A stretch of DNA of 12,439 nucleotides, taken from the NCBI GenBank assembly GCA_019119745.1, contig DWWI01000078.1, forward strand, positions 1 through 12,439, written 5' to 3'. The notes under the pieces are model-generated. The model was not told the DNA's origin. It worked only from the letters and a program-made list of their open reading frames with translations, and made no database searches. The stretch is from Candidatus Mediterraneibacter gallistercoris. Lineage in GTDB: Bacteria > Bacillota_A > Clostridia > Lachnospirales > Lachnospiraceae. Position 1 is the stretch's first letter; each line of letters starts with the position of its first letter. The position numbers were made by a program, and so were the translations under genes. Positions 1 to 6,247 of this stretch are shown in pieces.

Positions 1-1287
1 GCTGTGAGGAGTATTCTGGATGTAATGAACGAGGTGGACATAGCCTCACTGCTCTCGGAACTTGACGACAAAGAGCTGGCTCTGGCATTCCGACTGATTC
101 CGAAAGATAAAGCGGCGGAAGTATTTGCAAATATGGACAGTTCCATGCAGTCTTATCTGGTGGAAATGTTTTCTGAAAAAGAATTGAAAGAACTTCTGGA
201 CGACCTGTACATGGATGATACGGTAGATATGCTGGAAGAGCTCCCGGCAAATCTGGTCAACCGTATCCTTGATACAGTCAGCAATTCGGACAGGGCTCTT
301 ATCAACCAGCTTCTGAACTATCCGGAAGACAGCGCCGGAAGCATTATGACAACCGAATATGTAGATATAAGAAAAAACATGACAGTTGCGCAGGCTATGG
401 CGCATATCAAGGAAACAGGCATACACAAAGAAACGATCTACACATGTTATGTGACAGAGCGGCGCAGACTGATCGGCATTGTCAGTGCCAAAGACCTGAT
501 GACAACCGATGATGACGTTCTCATCCAGGATCTGATGGAAACGGAAATCATATCAGTAAAGACCCATACAGACAAAGAAGAAGTTGCAAAGCTTTTCACA
601 AAATACGATTTCCTTGCTATTCCCGTTCTGGATACGGACGGTCTGATGGTCGGTATCGTCACATTTGACGACGCAATGGATGTTATGGTGGAAGAAGCGA
701 CCGAGGATATCACTAAGATGGCTGCCATCAATCCCAGTGAAAAGACTTACTTCGAGACATCCGTATTTACTCACGCCAAAAACCGTATCCCGTGGCTTTT
801 GATCCTGATGTTTACATCGATCATTACAGGTACGATCATCACCAAATATGAAAATGCGTTTGCCGCTATCCCGCTCCTTGTATCGTTTATCCCGATGCTC
901 ATGGACACCGGCGGGAACTGCGGTTCCCAGAGTTCCACACTGATTATCCGCGGAATCGCGCTGTCCCAGATCCGTTTTAGAGATATTTTCCGCGTGATCT
1001 TTAAAGAGTTCCGCATCTCACTGATCGTAGGTACGGTGCTTGCAGTGACCAACGGCATCCGCATCATGATCCAGTATCATAACAACGTAGAACTTGCCTG
1101 CGTCATCGCACTGTCGCTGGTAGGCACCGTAGTTATGGCAAAGCTGGTAGGGTGTATGCTGCCTCTGCTTGCGAGCAAGGTCCATCTCGATCCGGCGATC
1201 ATGGCTTCACCGCTTATTACAACGCTGGTTGACATTTTCTCGATATTGATCTACTTCAATATCGCGACAAAAGTATTTAATCTGTAA
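1..1287 (+). CDS. mgtE: Magnesium transporter MgtE, 5' end outside window
   Basis: MgtE-family Mg2+ channel/transporter of the cytoplasmic membrane. About 428 codons are visible. In order there are a cytosolic helical N domain (visible residues about 10-105), a pair of CBS domains beginning at the family landmark YPEDSAGSIMT (about 106-230), and a C-terminal membrane domain with about five helices (about 261-427). The membrane domain carries the MgtE signature PMLMDTGGNCGSQSS (297-311) and an Asp in the last helix (LITTLVDI, D410), at the place of the Mg2+-binding Asp of the pore. The frame is open to the left edge (GCT then GTG at position 4), and family members have further N-domain sequence upstream, so GTG at 4 is probably an internal valine and the CDS partial. 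The gene ends 18 bp before the preferred cutC start, suggesting cotranscription. In this family the N and CBS domains sense intracellular Mg2+ and close the channel. Recognition is firm. Confidence 0.95.
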   Translation, partial: AVRSILDVMNEVDIASLLSELDDKELALAFRLIPKDKAAEVFANMDSSMQSYLVEMFSEKELKELLDDLYMDDTVDMLEELPANLVNRILDTVSNSDRALINQLLNYPEDSAGSIMTTEYVDIRKNMTVAQAMAHIKETGIHKETIYTCYVTERRRLIGIVSAKDLMTTDDDVLIQDLMETEIISVKTHTDKEEVAKLFTKYDFLAIPVLDTDGLMVGIVTFDDAMDVMVEEATEDITKMAAINPSEKTYFETSVFTHAKNRIPWLLILMFTSIITGTIITKYENAFAAIPLLVSFIPMLMDTGGNCGSQSSTLIIRGIALSQIRFRDIFRVIFKEFRISLIVGTVLAVTNGIRIMIQYHNNVELACVIALSLVGTVVMAKLVGCMLPLLASKVHLDPAIMASPLITTLVDIFSILIYFNIATKVFNL

Positions 1288-1305
1288 CAAATGAGGTACA
1301 AACAA

Positions 1306-2058
1306 ATGGGAAATTATATTCTTGAAACATGTGTAGACTGTGTAGAATCTGCACTGGCTGCAGAAAAAGGCGGCGCAAGCCGCATTGAGCTCTGTAGCGA
1401 TCTTGTGATCGGCGGTGTATCTCCGTCGCTTCCTCTGTTTCGCCAGATCCGTAAATATACCGGTCTGAAAGTCAGAGTGCTTCTGCGTCCGCGCTATGGA
1501 GATTACTGCTATAACGATTACGAATGTGACGAAATAGACGAAGAGATCAGAATGTTCCGGGAAGAAGGCGCCGAAGGTGTCGTTGTAGGGATTCTTAATC
1601 CGGACGGTACTCTCAATACTGATCAGCTTGCACGTTTTAAAGAGACGGCCGGATCAATGGAAATCGCGCTCCACCGGGCATTTGACGTATGCCTTGATCC
1701 GCTGCAGGCAATGGAGCAGGTCATCAGTCTGGGATATGATACGATCCTTACAAGCGGTCAGGAACCGACTGCATGGGAAGGTCGCGGTCTTTTGAAAACA
1801 CTGCAGGAAAAAAGCCGCGGCAGAATCGAAATTCTTGCCGCCAGCGGAATCAGCCTGGAAATGATTGAAAAACTGATCCCTTATACCGGTATCTCCTCCT
1901 ACCATATGTCCGGTAAAATCGAGCTGGACAGCCCTATGACATTCCGAAAACCCGGCATCGGACTGGGGCTTTCCGAAAGTGCCGACTATAAACTGGTCCG
2001 CACAGACAGTTCCGGTGTCAGAGCCGCCGTAAACCACCTGAAACAGGTATTTGAATAA
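1306..2058 (+). CDS. cutC: CutC family protein (copper homeostasis, TIM barrel)
   Basis: CutC-family TIM-barrel protein of 250 aa, matching the usual length of about 245-250. Visible motifs: the N-terminal strand ILETCVDCVESAL followed by GGASRIELCSDLVIGGVSPS, then LLRPRYGDYCY, HRAFD, ILTSG and ILAASGIS, all family landmarks. The family is linked to copper tolerance in E. coli and Enterococcus, but its biochemical role is unsettled, so the name is a family label only. Start choice: an ATG at 1291 lies 3 bp after the mgtE stop, but the second ATG at 1306 has GAGGT (1293-1297) 8 nt upstream and aligns with the usual CutC N-terminus, so 1306 is preferred. It follows mgtE and probably shares its transcript. 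The pair ends at the hairpin terminator at 2074-2115. Confidence 0.9.
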   Translation: MGNYILETCVDCVESALAAEKGGASRIELCSDLVIGGVSPSLPLFRQIRKYTGLKVRVLLRPRYGDYCYNDYECDEIDEEIRMFREEGAEGVVVGILNPDGTLNTDQLARFKETAGSMEIALHRAFDVCLDPLQAMEQVISLGYDTILTSGQEPTAWEGRGLLKTLQEKSRGRIEILAASGISLEMIEKLIPYTGISSYHMSGKIELDSPMTFRKPGIGLGLSESADYKLVRTDSSGVRAAVNHLKQVFE

Positions 2059-2073
2059 TTCGTATTACAAAAG

Positions 2074-2125
2074 AAGACCGAAATCTTCTGAACATTGTCA
2101 GAAGATTTCGGTCTTTTATTTTATT
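2074..2125 (+). terminator. Rho-independent terminator, probably bidirectional
   Basis: A perfect 18-bp inverted repeat (2074-2091 and 2098-2115) with a 6-nt loop ACATTG sits between the convergent cutC and ilvE genes. On the plus strand it runs into a T-rich tract (TTTTATTTTATT, 2114-2125). On the minus strand it is followed by CTTTTGTAAT, a weaker T tract. It therefore should end the mgtE-cutC transcript and probably also the ilvE transcript. Confidence 0.93.
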
Positions 2126-2137
2126 GATTACCGGAAA

Positions 2138-3163
2138 TTACTCAATAACTTTGATCCATCCTTCCGGTGCTTCGATGTGTCCCATCTGGATACCTGTCAG
2201 TGTATCGTACAGTTTCTGTGTAATCGGTCCCATCTTCTCCATTCCGCTCGGGAAGCAGATCTCTTCTCCGTGGTTGACAACTTTTCCTACCGGAGAGATC
2301 ACGGCAGCTGTACCGCACAGACCGCACTCTGCGAAATCTTTTACTTCGTCAAAGTATACGTCTCTCTCCTCAACTTCCAGTCCGAGATAGTGCTCTGCCA
2401 CATACATGATAGATCTTCTTGTGATGGACGGAAGAATCGTACTTGAGTGAGGTGTAACAACTTTATTGTCCTTTGTAACAAAGATAAAGTTTGCTCCGCC
2501 TGTCTCCTCTACTTTTGTTCTTGTAGCGGAATCCAGATACATGTTCTCATCGAATCCGTTTGCATGAGCTGTTACGATTGCATGAAGGCTCATCGCATAG
2601 TTAAGTCCCGCTTTGATGTGTCCTGTTCCGTGCGGTGCCGCGCGGTCAAAGTCTGATACACAGATCGTGATCGGCTTTGCGCCGCCCTTGAAGTACGGAC
2701 CTACCGGAGTTGCAAAAATCCTGAACTGGTACTCATCAGCAGGTTTCACACCGATAACCGGATTGATACCGAACATATACGGTCTGATATACAGTGTAGC
2801 TCCTGAGCCGTACGGCGGAACATATGCTGCATTTGCCTTAACAACCTGTGCTACGGCGTCTACGAAACGATCCTCCGGAAACGGCGGCATCTCAAGACGC
2901 TTTGCAGAATCTACCATACGGGAAGCATTCAGATCCGGACGGAATGTAACGATATGTCCGTCTTCTGTTGTATATGCTTTCAGTCCCTCAAAAACAGACT
3001 GTGAATACTGAAGTACTCCTGCACATTCATTCATCACGATATTTGCATCATCGATCAGAGCACCGTCATCCCATTTGCCGTCTTTATAGTTTGCCACATA
3101 CCGCTTGTCAGTCTGCATGTAGCTGAATCCCATATTTTCCCAGTCAAGATTTTTCTTCTCCAT
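2138..3163 (-). CDS. ilvE: Branched-chain-amino-acid aminotransferase (EC 2.6.1.42)
   Basis: PLP-dependent fold-type IV aminotransferase of 341 aa, the usual length for the longer bacterial/eukaryotic-like BCAT branch. It transfers the amino group between glutamate and the 2-oxo acids of valine, leucine and isoleucine, the last step of their synthesis, in the cytoplasm. Visible landmarks: SQSVFEGLKAY (about 54-64), YIRPYMFG (125-132), the Schiff-base lysine in GTGHIKAGLNYA (K184), the EETGGANFIFV segment (219-229) and GTAAVISPVG (284-293). Start ATG at 3163 is preceded by AGGAGG at good spacing, which fixes it. It has its own promoter (3213-3241) about 50 bp upstream and is followed by the shared terminator. 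It lies downstream of ilvBN but is separated by about 350 bp of repeat-rich DNA and has no T-box of its own. Identification is secure. Confidence 0.96.
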   Translation of the reverse strand: MEKKNLDWENMGFSYMQTDKRYVANYKDGKWDDGALIDDANIVMNECAGVLQYSQSVFEGLKAYTTEDGHIVTFRPDLNASRMVDSAKRLEMPPFPEDRFVDAVAQVVKANAAYVPPYGSGATLYIRPYMFGINPVIGVKPADEYQFRIFATPVGPYFKGGAKPITICVSDFDRAAPHGTGHIKAGLNYAMSLHAIVTAHANGFDENMYLDSATRTKVEETGGANFIFVTKDNKVVTPHSSTILPSITRRSIMYVAEHYLGLEVEERDVYFDEVKDFAECGLCGTAAVISPVGKVVNHGEEICFPSGMEKMGPITQKLYDTLTGIQMGHIEAPEGWIKVIE

Positions 3164-3212
3164 TGTATTTCCTCCTCTGCTTGGAAAAGTCTTTCATTAC
3201 TCTACGGTGACC

Positions 3213-3241
3213 ATTATAATACTGCGATTAACAAAAATCAA
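3213..3241 (-). promoter_or_regulatory. Sigma-A type promoter of ilvE
   Basis: On the minus strand, TTGATT (3241-3236) is followed by a 17-bp spacer and a perfect TATAAT (3218-3213). An A-rich stretch (about 3253-3263) lies upstream of the -35 and could act as an UP element. Transcription would start near 3206, leaving a leader of about 43 nt that contains the AGGAGG site. This makes ilvE independent of ilvBN read-through. Confidence 0.85.
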
Positions 3242-3356
3242 GAGTGCGCTCGGTTTTTTAGTTTATCAGTTCAGTCATCTGATGTCAGGAGGCGGATTTA
3301 TGCTTGCATAAGATTCCGACGACTGGCAATCAGATGTACTGAGCGCCTGCCTATGA

Positions 3357-3415
3357 GCAAAGAAGCGGCGGAGGCCGCAGTCAGCACGCAGTGCGGCTTT
3401 GCGAATGGCGCTCCT
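3357..3415. repeat. 59-bp direct repeat, copy 1
   Basis: Runs from GCAAAGAAGCGGC to GCGCTCCT and matches copy 2 (offset 91 bp) at 56 of 59 positions. It contains the hairpin GCGGC-GGAG-GCCGC (3365-3378), an overlapping 6-bp stem GCCGCA/TGCGGC (3374-3379 and 3392-3397), and GCAAAG/CTTTGC at its outer ends, so it can fold in alternative ways. Its right end overlaps the CTGAACTGAT arm of the larger inverted repeat. Confidence 0.9.
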
Positions 3416-3447
3416 GAACTGATTACGGACGGCCCCAGTGCCAACGG

Positions 3448-3506
3448 GCAAAGAAGCGGCAGAAGCCGCAGTCAGCACGCAGTGCGGCTTTGCGAATAGC
3501 GCTCCT
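3448..3506. repeat. 59-bp direct repeat, copy 2
   Basis: Second copy of the unit, differing from copy 1 at three sites. Two of the three differences fall in the four-base loop of the GCGGC-nnnn-GCCGC hairpin (here AGAA, 3461-3464) and leave its stem intact. The third, in GAATAGCGCT, creates a palindromic AGCGCT. It ends 4 bp from the ilvN stop codon, so on the minus strand it would be the first thing transcribed after ilvN. Confidence 0.9.
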
Positions 3507-3510
3507 CACC

Positions 3511-4020
3511 CTATCGCTCCATCATGCTGATAGACTCAATTCCCACGCTTCCGCCTCTGACGACCTCTATGCTCTTAAATTCTTCTTTCATTAATTTGAC
3601 CACCGCATCGTTCTTGGTCGCTGTCTGGACGAATTCCACGAGCACACTGTCCCTGCCGTAATCAATCACTTTTGCCTTAAAAGTTTCCGCGATCTGAAAT
3701 ACTTCCACTTTATCCGCAGGGGAGCATTTAAACACTTTCACATACAGGATCTCTTTCATCCTGACAAAGATATCGGTAAAATCAATTACCTTGATCACTT
3801 CTATCATGCGGTTGAGCTGTTTTTTGATCTGCTCAAATGTCTCGTCGTCACTGACTGTAGCAATTGTCATTCTTGATACGGTAGGGTCTTCCGTCGTTCC
3901 TACGGTGAGACTGTCCAGATTGTATGATTTTCCGGAGAAAAGTCCGGAAATCTTGGAGAGCACACCCACCTGATTCTCAACATAAAGCGAAATCCATCTT
4001 TTTTTCATTGTGTTATCCAT
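3511..4020 (-). CDS. ilvN: Acetolactate synthase small (regulatory) subunit
   Basis: Regulatory subunit of acetohydroxyacid synthase, which binds the catalytic subunit and in this family gives feedback inhibition by valine through ACT domains. The product is about 169 aa, typical of the short IlvN/IlvH form. The N-terminal ACT domain starts with the hallmark KKRWISLYVENQVGVLSKISGLFSGKSYN cut here to its core (WISLYVENQVGVL, GLF, YNLDSLTVG, followed by VSRMTIATV). The C-terminal domain follows (about 85-165, with KVFKCSPADK and VVRGGSVGIESIS). Start choice: ATGs at 4026, 4020 and 4008 are in frame. AAGGAG lies too close to 4026 (3 nt) but 9 nt from 4020, so 4020 is preferred. The gene starts 18 bp after the ilvB stop and is cotranscribed under the T-box. 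No classical terminator follows; the repeat element begins 4 bp downstream. Confidence 0.94.
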   Translation of the reverse strand: MDNTMKKRWISLYVENQVGVLSKISGLFSGKSYNLDSLTVGTTEDPTVSRMTIATVSDDETFEQIKKQLNRMIEVIKVIDFTDIFVRMKEILYVKVFKCSPADKVEVFQIAETFKAKVIDYGRDSVLVEFVQTATKNDAVVKLMKEEFKSIEVVRGGSVGIESISMMER

Positions 4021-4038
4021 TCTCATGCGCTCCTTCCT

Positions 4039-5757
4039 CTAGCAATCCATGATCATCTCTTCCAGAGTTCCGCCCGGCTGGATCATCGGGTAGACCATTT
4101 CTTCCGGATCAATGATGAATTCGATCAGTGTCGGTGTCTTTGTATTTTTCTTTGCCTCTTCAAATGCGGCCGCAATATCTTCTTTCTTCATAACGCGGAT
4201 TCCCTTCGCGCCGTAGCTCTCTGCCAGTTTTACAAAATCCGGCGTATACTCCGGCATCTCCTCTCCGTTCGTCCTGCGGTACAGGGCTCCGGAGCGCAGG
4301 TTTGTCATGCCGTAACGCTTGCCGTAGAAAAGTTTCTGCCACTGGCGCACCATACCAAGATACTCGTTATTGAACACACAGAGGATAAGCGGAAGTTCTT
4401 CCAACACTGCCGTAGCAAATTCCTGAATATTCATCTGCATGCCTCCGTCTCCGGAAATAGCAATGACAGTCTTATCGGGATTTCCGATCTTCGCGCCGAT
4501 CGCCGCTGGGAAGCCGTATCCCATAGTTCCCAGTCCGCCGGATGTGACAAGCTGTTTCTTCTCATTGATCTCTGCATACTGGGTAACAAACATCTGATGC
4601 TGCCCTACGTCAGTTGTGATGATAGCGTCATCAAACTGCCTGTTCATCTCCTGGATAATATCCATCGGGCTCATATGTCCCCGGTCTTTCATCGTCAGCG
4701 GATGTTCTTCTTTCCATGATCTGATCTGTTCCAGCCACTCTTCCGTCTCACATTTTTCCACATATTCGTTCATCTTTGTCACAGCTTCAAGGGCATCCGC
4801 CACAATCGGCACATGAACATGGATATTTCTGGAAATAGACGCCGTATCAATATCAATATGGACAATCTGTGCATTGGGCGCAAAAGCATGGAGTTTACCT
4901 GTGATTCTGTCATTGAATCTTGTTCCGATGGAGAAAAGGAGATCACACTCGCCGACCGCCATATTCGCCGCATACTGGCCGTGCATTCCAAGATTGCCGA
5001 TATACAGCGGATGACTGGTCGGTACCGCACCCCTTCCCATGATCGTCGTTACCACCGGCACGTTCGTCTTATTTACAACTTCCGTAAATATCCTATTTGC
5101 CCGGGCAATATTTACACCGCCGCCCGCAAGGAAAAGAGGCTTTTTCGCCTTTTTGAGCATTTTGAGGGCACGTTTCAGCTGTCCCATATGCACGCTTGTA
5201 TTCGGTTTATAACCGCGGATATTAACGGAATCCGGATAGTCCGCGCTGCCAAGTTCACACATCACATCTTTCGGAAGGTCGATGAGCACTGGTCCCGGAC
5301 GTCCTGTCCGCGCGATATAAAACGCCTCTTTGATAATACGGCCGAGATCTTCACGGTTTCTCACTGTCACGCCGTATTTTGTGATGCTGCGCGTGATTCC
5401 CACGATATCCACTTCCTGAAACGCGTCATTTCCGATCAGGTGTCTTGCCACCTGCCCTGTAAAGCAGACAAGAGGAACACTGTCATAGTTTGCCGTTGCA
5501 AGTCCTGTGACCAGATTGGTGGCTCCCGGTCCGCTTGTCACCAGACACACGCCTACCTTTCCAGTTGTCCTCGCATAAGCATCTGCCTCGTGAACGAGCG
5601 CCTGCTCATGGCGGGGAAGGATAACTTTTATGTCGTCCTGTTTATACAGCTCGTCGCTGATATCAATGGTACACGCACCCGGATATCCGAAGATTGTGTC
5701 CACTCCTTCTTCTTTTAACGCTCTTACCAGTAACTTGTTGCCTGTAATCTGTCTCAA
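4039..5757 (-). CDS. ilvB: Acetolactate synthase large (catalytic) subunit (EC 2.2.1.6)
   Basis: ThDP- and Mg-dependent acetohydroxyacid synthase catalytic subunit, about 572 aa. It condenses two pyruvates, or pyruvate and 2-oxobutyrate, in the first common step of branched-chain amino acid synthesis. The N-terminal ThDP domain contains FGYPGACTIDISDEL and the catalytic Glu in RHEQALVHEADAYAR (E51 from this start), then LVTSGPGATNLVTGLA. A central domain follows (LFLAGGGVNIA), then the C-terminal pyrophosphate-binding domain with GDGGMQMN (436-443) and the paired Asn in CVFNNEYLGMV (463-464). Start: AGGAGG abuts an ATG at 5763 with only 1 nt between, but is 7 nt from TTG at 5757, which gives MRQITGN and fits the expected N-terminus. 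A TTG at 5778 lies upstream of the SD and is unlikely. If ATG is used the CDS ends at 5763. Controlled by the upstream T-box. Function is certain; the start is not. Confidence 0.95.
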   Translation of the reverse strand: MRQITGNKLLVRALKEEGVDTIFGYPGACTIDISDELYKQDDIKVILPRHEQALVHEADAYARTTGKVGVCLVTSGPGATNLVTGLATANYDSVPLVCFTGQVARHLIGNDAFQEVDIVGITRSITKYGVTVRNREDLGRIIKEAFYIARTGRPGPVLIDLPKDVMCELGSADYPDSVNIRGYKPNTSVHMGQLKRALKMLKKAKKPLFLAGGGVNIARANRIFTEVVNKTNVPVVTTIMGRGAVPTSHPLYIGNLGMHGQYAANMAVGECDLLFSIGTRFNDRITGKLHAFAPNAQIVHIDIDTASISRNIHVHVPIVADALEAVTKMNEYVEKCETEEWLEQIRSWKEEHPLTMKDRGHMSPMDIIQEMNRQFDDAIITTDVGQHQMFVTQYAEINEKKQLVTSGGLGTMGYGFPAAIGAKIGNPDKTVIAISGDGGMQMNIQEFATAVLEELPLILCVFNNEYLGMVRQWQKLFYGKRYGMTNLRSGALYRRTNGEEMPEYTPDFVKLAESYGAKGIRVMKKEDIAAAFEEAKKNTKTPTLIEFIIDPEEMVYPMIQPGGTLEEMIMDC

Positions 5758-5813
5758 TTTCATACCTCCTCTTTGCAAAACGGATGCTCCGGACTCCGGC
5801 TCGCTACAAGCAC

Positions 5814-5844
5814 AAAAAAATCCCTGAGCATCATATGCTCAGGG
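5814..5844 (-). terminator. T-box-controlled intrinsic terminator before ilvB
   Basis: On the minus strand, CCCTGAGCAT-ATG-ATGCTCAGGG (5844-5822) forms a perfect 10-bp stem with a 3-nt loop, followed by A and seven T residues (5820-5814). Its 5' arm overlaps the CCTGA used by the antiterminator, so the two folds exclude each other. It stands about 57 bp before the preferred ilvB start. Confidence 0.95.
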
Positions 5845-6192
5845 CGAATCCTTCATCCGTGTTACCACCTGAATTCAGAGAAAATCTCTGCACTCTCCCG
5901 GTACGGGAATCAACCTGACCAGACCTCTCTCCTGATCATTCCTTTCATCCGATACCGCTTCCCTGTAACGTGGGAAAACGTTGAAGCCTACTTGTACTGT
6001 CTGACGTCAGCCGTGCCTGTATCGGCGCTGATAGATCAATGTTCCGCTGCCGTGTAATAAGTACGTTCAGTCCACTGCTCGAAGGCTACTTCCATAATCC
6101 CTTCACGAAGATTTTCACCTGCCATCTTCTCTCTGTGCATCCGGAAACTATGTACTCCTCCCTGTCACTGCATTTCTGATAGTTAAAAATTT
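5814..6192 (-). promoter_or_regulatory. T-box riboswitch leader of ilvBN, valine (GUA) specifier
   Basis: Leader RNA of about 380 nt that should bind tRNA and block termination when the tRNA is uncharged. The T-box sequence AGGTGGTAACACGG lies at 5870-5857. Stem III CAGAGA-TTT-TCTCTG (5890-5876) precedes it. Antiterminator pairing TCAGG (5872-5868) with CCTGA (5843-5839) competes with the terminator. Stem I: a lower helix pairs 6161-6157 with 6085-6081. The loop-E strand AGTA is at 6156-6153. A 9-bp upper helix pairs 6152-6144 with 6101-6093. CAC/GTG (6137-6135 with 6106-6104), an AGAGA bulge region and an apical hairpin GAAGAT/ATCTTC with loop GGCAGGTGAAA follow. After GGAA on the 3' strand comes GTA (6089-6087) and a purine, the specifier position, reading valine. 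The segment between stem I and stem III (about 6076-5891) is unusually long. T-box identity is near certain; the specifier is inferred by hand folding. Confidence 0.93.
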
Positions 6193-6221
6193 AAATACAT
6201 TATAGTGTGTATTTTTAACTA
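6180..6221. promoter_or_regulatory. AT-rich dyad overlapping the ilvBN promoter
   Basis: TAGTTAAAAAT (6180-6190) is the exact reverse complement of ATTTTTAACTA (6211-6221), and an inner pair AAATACA/TGTATTT (6193-6199 and 6208-6214) lies within it. The dyad spans the -10 box, most of the spacer and the start site. It could be an operator for an unknown repressor, or only AT-rich promoter DNA. No known operator consensus is recognised. Confidence 0.45.
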
Positions 6222-6227
6222 TGTCAA
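6199..6227 (-). promoter_or_regulatory. Consensus sigma-A promoter of the ilvBN leader
   Basis: A perfect TTGACA (6227-6222), a 17-bp spacer and a perfect TATAAT (6204-6199) on the minus strand; the start would be near 6192. Such a full-consensus promoter fits control by attenuation instead of by promoter strength. The -35 lies about 20 bp beyond the stop codon of the upstream symporter gene. Confidence 0.93.
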
Positions 6228-6247
6228 TCACGTTTTCTTGATCTTTT

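Larger units (their letters stand above)
3265..3506. repeat. Structured repeat element filling the ilvN-ilvE gap
   Basis: The 347-bp space between ilvN and ilvE contains no convincing gene. From 3265 to 3506 it is built from repeats: two 59-bp direct copies (3357-3415 and 3448-3506), a 10-bp inverted pair ATCAGTTCAG/CTGAACTGAT (3265-3274 and 3414-3423), an inner pair CATCTGAT/ATCAGATG (3276-3283 and 3329-3336), a short pair AGGCG/CGCCT (3290-3294 and 3344-3348) and a perfect hairpin TATGC-TT-GCATA (3299-3310). The left segment can fold as a long nested stem-loop. The element begins about 24 bp upstream of the ilvE -35 and ends 4 bp from the ilvN stop codon. It looks like an intergenic repeat (REP/MITE-like) or a structured 3' end of the ilvBN mRNA. 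Whether it is dispersed elsewhere in the genome cannot be seen here. Confidence 0.7.

Noticed and set aside
3275..3478. 67-codon minus-strand frame inside the ilvN-ilvE repeat region
   Set aside because: It covers only part of the repeat block and its start lies inside repeat copy 2. The translation merely reflects the duplicated GC-rich DNA, and no ribosome binding site is evident.
3357..3506. Possible CRISPR array
   Set aside because: Only two copies, 59 bp long with a 32-bp gap, internal hairpins of repeat-element type and no cas genes nearby.
4813..5718. 301-codon open frame on the plus strand opposite ilvB
   Set aside because: It lies wholly antisense to a certain gene, its product has no recognisable domain and is rich in Cys/His/Arg as expected for shadow frames.
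6001..6010. CTGACGTCAG palindrome as a protein operator
   Set aside because: It is inside the transcribed T-box leader, where it is better explained as part of an RNA helix; a single short palindrome is not enough evidence for a binding site.
5773..6057. 94-codon plus-strand frame in the ilvB leader
   Set aside because: It is antisense to a T-box riboswitch whose structure fully explains the sequence constraints in this region.
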